Shown piece by piece: positions 60,515 through 64,000 of a DNA stretch of 64,000 bases (position 1 is its first letter; each line of letters opens with the position of its first letter). The notes beneath the pieces were generated by a model. The model did not search any database and had not been told where the DNA came from. It saw only the letters and a list, made by a program, of their open reading frames with translations. This DNA comes from Talpa occidentalis (taxonomy: Eukaryota; Chordata; Mammalia; Eulipotyphla; Talpidae). Location: assembly GCF_014898055.3 (NCBI RefSeq), contig NW_023601754.1, positions 47,423,013-47,487,012 on the forward strand, given 5' to 3'. The position numbers were made by a program, and so were the translations under genes.

Positions 60515-60784
60515 GAATGACCTGGTACAAAAGCCATTTCTCGCTGCAAAATCTTGGTGGGGAGTCAGGGGGAGGGAGGTGATGGGGGGTAGGAACGAAC
60601 CCCCGTAGTATAACTCCGCCTCCCTAAACCTTCCCCCGGTCCCTGCCATGGACTCCAGGGTCCCAATCCCTTGAGGGATGAACTGAAGCGCGCGCGAAGG
60701 AAAACCCCGGGCGCGGCGATCCCCGTCTCCCCGGGAGGCAGACGTCCTCATCCACCCCCCTCCTTTTCCTCCTCCCACCCCCCT

Positions 60785-63014
60785 TGGAAGACAATTCTCG
60801 GGCTTTTATTTCAGGTTTTTTTTTCTGAATTTTTTTTGTGTGTGTGTGTGTGTGTGTTCTAGGGTTTTTGTATTTTGTTATTGTTCCTCTTTTTGCTTTG
60901 TCTCTCCTCTCTGCCCCGCGCTGCCCCCCATTCGTTCCCTTTCCCCTCCCACCCCAACCTCTCCTCCCCCCTCCCCACCCCCTACACCCTCCCCAACCCC
61001 GCGGCACCCATCCAGAATGAACAAGCCCTTGATAGACGGGCGCCGCGCAGGCCCCCTGCGGACGGGGGCATCCGACCAGGGGAGGGGGCGGGTAGGGGCC
61101 CAGCGCGACCACCGCCCCCTCGCTCCCCTTCCCCCTCCCACGACCCTCCCACAAGGTTCCCCGCAGATCCCTGACGTGGTGAGGGGAGAGGGCTGCAAGC
61201 ACCCTCCCCCCATGTACGGAGCGCCCCCCCCTTAGGGGTAGGGGGCAGCAGAGGGGGAATGGGATTGGGGAAGGAGGGGAAGCTCCCTTCTTTGGCAGCT
61301 GAACATAGGGGGACCTGAGGGCGATGCCCTCCCCCCTTTACCCACAGTAGGGGAGGGGGCTTTCTAGGGGCAGGGGTGGCTTAAAATTCCCAAGCCCCAG
61401 GAATAAAGGGGGGGGGTCGTGCGGGAAGAAGCAGCCATGCTGGAGAAATCGGTGGCGAGACAAGAAGGGAGGGGGCTCTTCGTGCACAACGATGGACAAG
61501 GTGGCCCGGGGAGGACAGACAGCCGGAGCAGAGGGAGCGCGGCCAAGATGAGCAGGGAGAGGCAGTGTGGGAGCATGGCGAGCGAGGGGCAAGTGTGCGT
61601 AGCGCCTCACACCAGAGAGAAGCGTGCATGGGGCTGAGAGAATAGGTGTGAGCTTGGCTGCAACAGCTGTTCCTTCACAGGAGCAAAACCAAACCAAACT
61701 AAATAACCAAGGTGCCAGAAATGATAATAGGGCCCAAGAGCAGGTGGAATGAAACTTTAAAGAAGGGGAGGGGCGCAGAGTTCCCCAGGCGAGATGGGAG
61801 AAGATGCCCGAGCCAAGAACAAGTAGAAACCCAAGAACAGGTGTGTGGCAAAGCACAGGTGTGCAAGCGCCTGAAGAGAAAGAAAAAGGCTTCAGGAGAG
61901 CAGTGGAGGCGCTGGCGAGGCTGCGTGTGCAAGAGCGCGTGTGCAAGGAGATGCAAGAGTCAGGAATGGAGATGGACAAAGATTGGCAGATGGGGGTGCA
62001 GGGAGCAGGAGCCTGCAGAGAGGAAATGGAGGAGTGTTCAAGAAGCGGTTCCTGGGAAGAAGCGGTTCCTGGGAAGCAGCAGGTGTGCCAGGCGTGTGGG
62101 GAGTGAGCATCGGGGAGGGGTCGTGGGTGGGAGTGTCACAGTGAGAGGGAGAAGTGGGAGAAGCATGGGGGGGGTCGAGAATCAGCAGGAAAGTGGTGGA
62201 GACAAGCGTGTTGGGAGAGGTAGGAGGGCGAGTGTGCAAAAGGAGGAACAGCGCGGGGGTCTCCAGAGCATAAATACGTGTGCAGAGGCTGTGAGTGGGT
62301 CAGGGAAAGGGTGTCCCAAGTGTGTCTGCAGCAAGGGTCCCGAGAGTTTCCCGAGTGAGGTGTGGCAGGGGGGCGCGCGGAGACGAGACGGGAGGAGAGA
62401 GCAGGGGGCGTGGGCGTGGGCAAGCCAAGCCGAGTGTGCAAGGGAGCGAGCGTTGGACAGCCGAGAGGGTCTCGGGAGCCGAGCTGGAAGCGAAGGCGAG
62501 TGTGCAAGACAGCGAGGGCAGATCTGTGCAAAATTGTAGCCCGGGGAGGGGAGAGGTGAGCAGGCGTGCAAAGGAGCGTGCAAGAGGCCAGGGAGCGGCT
62601 GCGTGTGCAGGGGAGCAGAGGGGCCTGGAGAGGGGGGGAAGGGCGGTGAGAGCAGGTGGTGGAATCTGAGGGCACCCCCTTTTCCTGCGGCCTGGGGGGC
62701 GACCCCCATCCGGTCAGGCTCAGGGCTGACCCTCTATGGCTCTGTCTGTCCCCCCCTCCCAGAAGCGACCCTTCCCTCCTCCTCCACTCCCGGGGTGACT
62801 TCCTCCGTCCTCCCCCTCCGCTCCCCACTTCTCACACACAGTCTGGTGTCAGCTGCCCCCTCCCGCGAGGTGCGAATGTCTGGCCGGGATGGCGCCACCC
62901 GGTGACCCGCGGCCTCGGCGGACACGAGTCTGAGAGAAGGCGCGTCAGGGTCGGAGGTCAGGAGGCCGGCGGGCTGCGGGGTTCTGTGGACGGCTGGTCC
63001 GTCCAGGCCAGCCA
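60785..63014 (-). other. SHANK1: SHANK1 3' untranslated region
   Basis: It runs from the SHANK1 stop to just past the AATAAA at 60,810-60,805. The half nearest the stop repeats TTGCAC(A) many times in the mRNA sense. The far end is C/T-rich on the plus strand with a TG repeat at 60,838-60,857. The SHANK1 3'UTR is reported in the literature to hold a dendritic-targeting element; which part of this sequence corresponds is not determined. Confidence 0.65.
60805..60810 (-). terminator. SHANK1: Polyadenylation signal AATAAA for SHANK1
   Basis: A perfect AATAAA on the minus strand (TTTATT on plus), about 2.2 kb after the SHANK1 stop and about 420 bases from the converging C19orf81 stop. Confidence 0.55.
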
Positions 63015-63717
63015 TCACCTCTCCAGGAAAAATTTGAGCGCCCGGTCGATGTTCATGCGGTGGCCCACCCGGGTCACGCCCAGGTCCACGTAGTCCTCCT
63101 TGGTGAGGGCGGGCAGGTGGGAGCCGTCGATCTCGTGGTCCAGGAACTGGGCCCGGTGCTCAGCCAGGCCCAGCCACTCCAGCCAGTCGGCCACGTCGAA
63201 CTTGGTCCAGAACCCCAGAGGCTTAGCGCCAAAGGGCTTGTCTGGGGGCAGCGAAAGCAGGCGGGTCGGCGAGAGGGAGCGGGAGGCCCCCGACAAGGCT
63301 CCGCCGAGCCCCCCGGAGATCCCGGGGTGCGGCGGCACAAAGACTGGAGCGAAGGGATCCGCGGAGCCGCCGGCGCCTCCGGTGGGGGAGCCGCGGATGT
63401 CAAAAAGGCCCGGGTAGAGGGGTCCAGAAGGCAGGATGGGCAGGGACGAGGGCCGGGGTGCCGGGCTGACCTTGTGCTCCGAGGCGGGCAGCAGGGAGGG
63501 GCTGGGGGCCCGGCGGAGCAGAGGCGGCCGCATCTCGAACTCCACACCCTGGAGGTGGCGGGTGGAGGAGGAGGAGCCCGAGGGCGAGGTGGCCCCCTGG
63601 GCTGCAGCAGCTGAAGGGGGCACCCCGGTTCCTGTGGGGAGTGGCGGCAGAGGTGGTTTGGACCAGTTCTGAAACAGGCTGCTGACAGGCTTGGAGAGGA
63701 GCGAGTCGTCGCTGAGT
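63015..63717 (-). CDS. SHANK1: SHANK1 terminal coding exon with SAM domain
   Basis: On the minus strand, acceptor CACCTTCCAG|A precedes a frame of 233 residues plus TGA. It begins LSDDSLLSKPVSSLFQNWSK, includes KPPLPPLPTGTG and a long Pro/Ser/Gly-rich part (ending SLSPTRLLSLPPDK), and closes with a SAM domain over the last 65-70 residues (FWTKFDVADWLEWLGLAEHR ... RALKFFLER). This is the C-terminus of SHANK1, the postsynaptic scaffold. Its SAM domain self-associates to build the postsynaptic density meshwork. The rest of the gene lies beyond the right end of the window. The match to the known protein is near identical, so confidence is high. Confidence 0.97.
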
Positions 63718-64000
63718 CTGGAAGGTGACAAGCGGGCGGGGGTGCAGGAGAGGGATCGAGGGGCGCAGGCAGGGTGAGACAGAGGCAGAGGTCGAGATGC
63801 AGGGCGAGAGGAGGAGAGACGCAGGGCAGGGGCAGAGATGGGAAGAGATGGGCGGGCCGGACGGATGCAGGACAGCCATGGAGGGAGAGAGAGATGAGAG
63901 GACGGGGGAGGGCCACAGTCAGAGAGATGAGAGAAAAAGAGACATAAGTGATAATAGTCATCACCGCCACCGCTTGCTGATGCGCACGTGTGCCAGGCAT
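63718..64000 (-). other. SHANK1: SHANK1 last intron (part)
   Basis: Sequence upstream of the terminal exon acceptor. C/T-rich on the minus strand, with no further exon recognised before the window ends. Confidence 0.75.

Overview
The window is mammalian nuclear DNA. It shows spliced genes with GT/AG introns, CpG-island promoters, and ancient MIR, L2-like and L1 remnants. It also carries about sixteen copies of a lineage-specific tRNA-derived SINE whose head reads GGCCTCCCTGGTGGCGCAG with a B box GGTTCGATCCC. The gene order SYT3 (-), C19orf81 (+), SHANK1 (-) is that of human 19q13.33. SINE style suggests a laurasiatherian, possibly a rhinolophoid bat, but I could not confirm the species.

Layout. 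Positions 1-12.1 kb are gene-free, GC-rich DNA that I read as the first intron of LRRC4B. A CpG island at 12-13 kb holds a consensus minus-strand splice donor, the probable end of the LRRC4B non-coding first exon. From 13 to 35 kb I recognise no protein-coding gene. That stretch holds SINEs, L1 remnants, a divergent inverted repeat of more than 1 kb per arm (20.6-24.5 kb), and a CpG-island promoter at 29.3-30.8 kb with NRF1, CRE, CCAAT and CTCF-like motifs that fits no gene I know here. SYT3 lies on the minus strand from about 47.0 to 35.3 kb. All eight of its coding exons were found with matching splice phases, giving 581 residues. From 47.1 to 57.2 kb the DNA is intergenic, with SINEs, an L1 3' end and simple repeats. 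C19orf81 lies on the plus strand (57.24-60.39 kb, four coding exons, about 192 residues). It converges with the 3' end of SHANK1 on the minus strand, seen here as the terminal coding exon with the SAM domain (63,717-63,015) and a 2.2 kb 3'UTR.

Function. SYT3 (calcium sensor of synaptic membrane traffic), SHANK1 (postsynaptic scaffold) and LRRC4B (synaptic adhesion protein) make this a synaptic gene neighbourhood. C19orf81 has no established function that I know of. The GC-rich sequence creates many long open frames on both strands. I treated them as chance unless they matched a known protein or had coherent splice sites.
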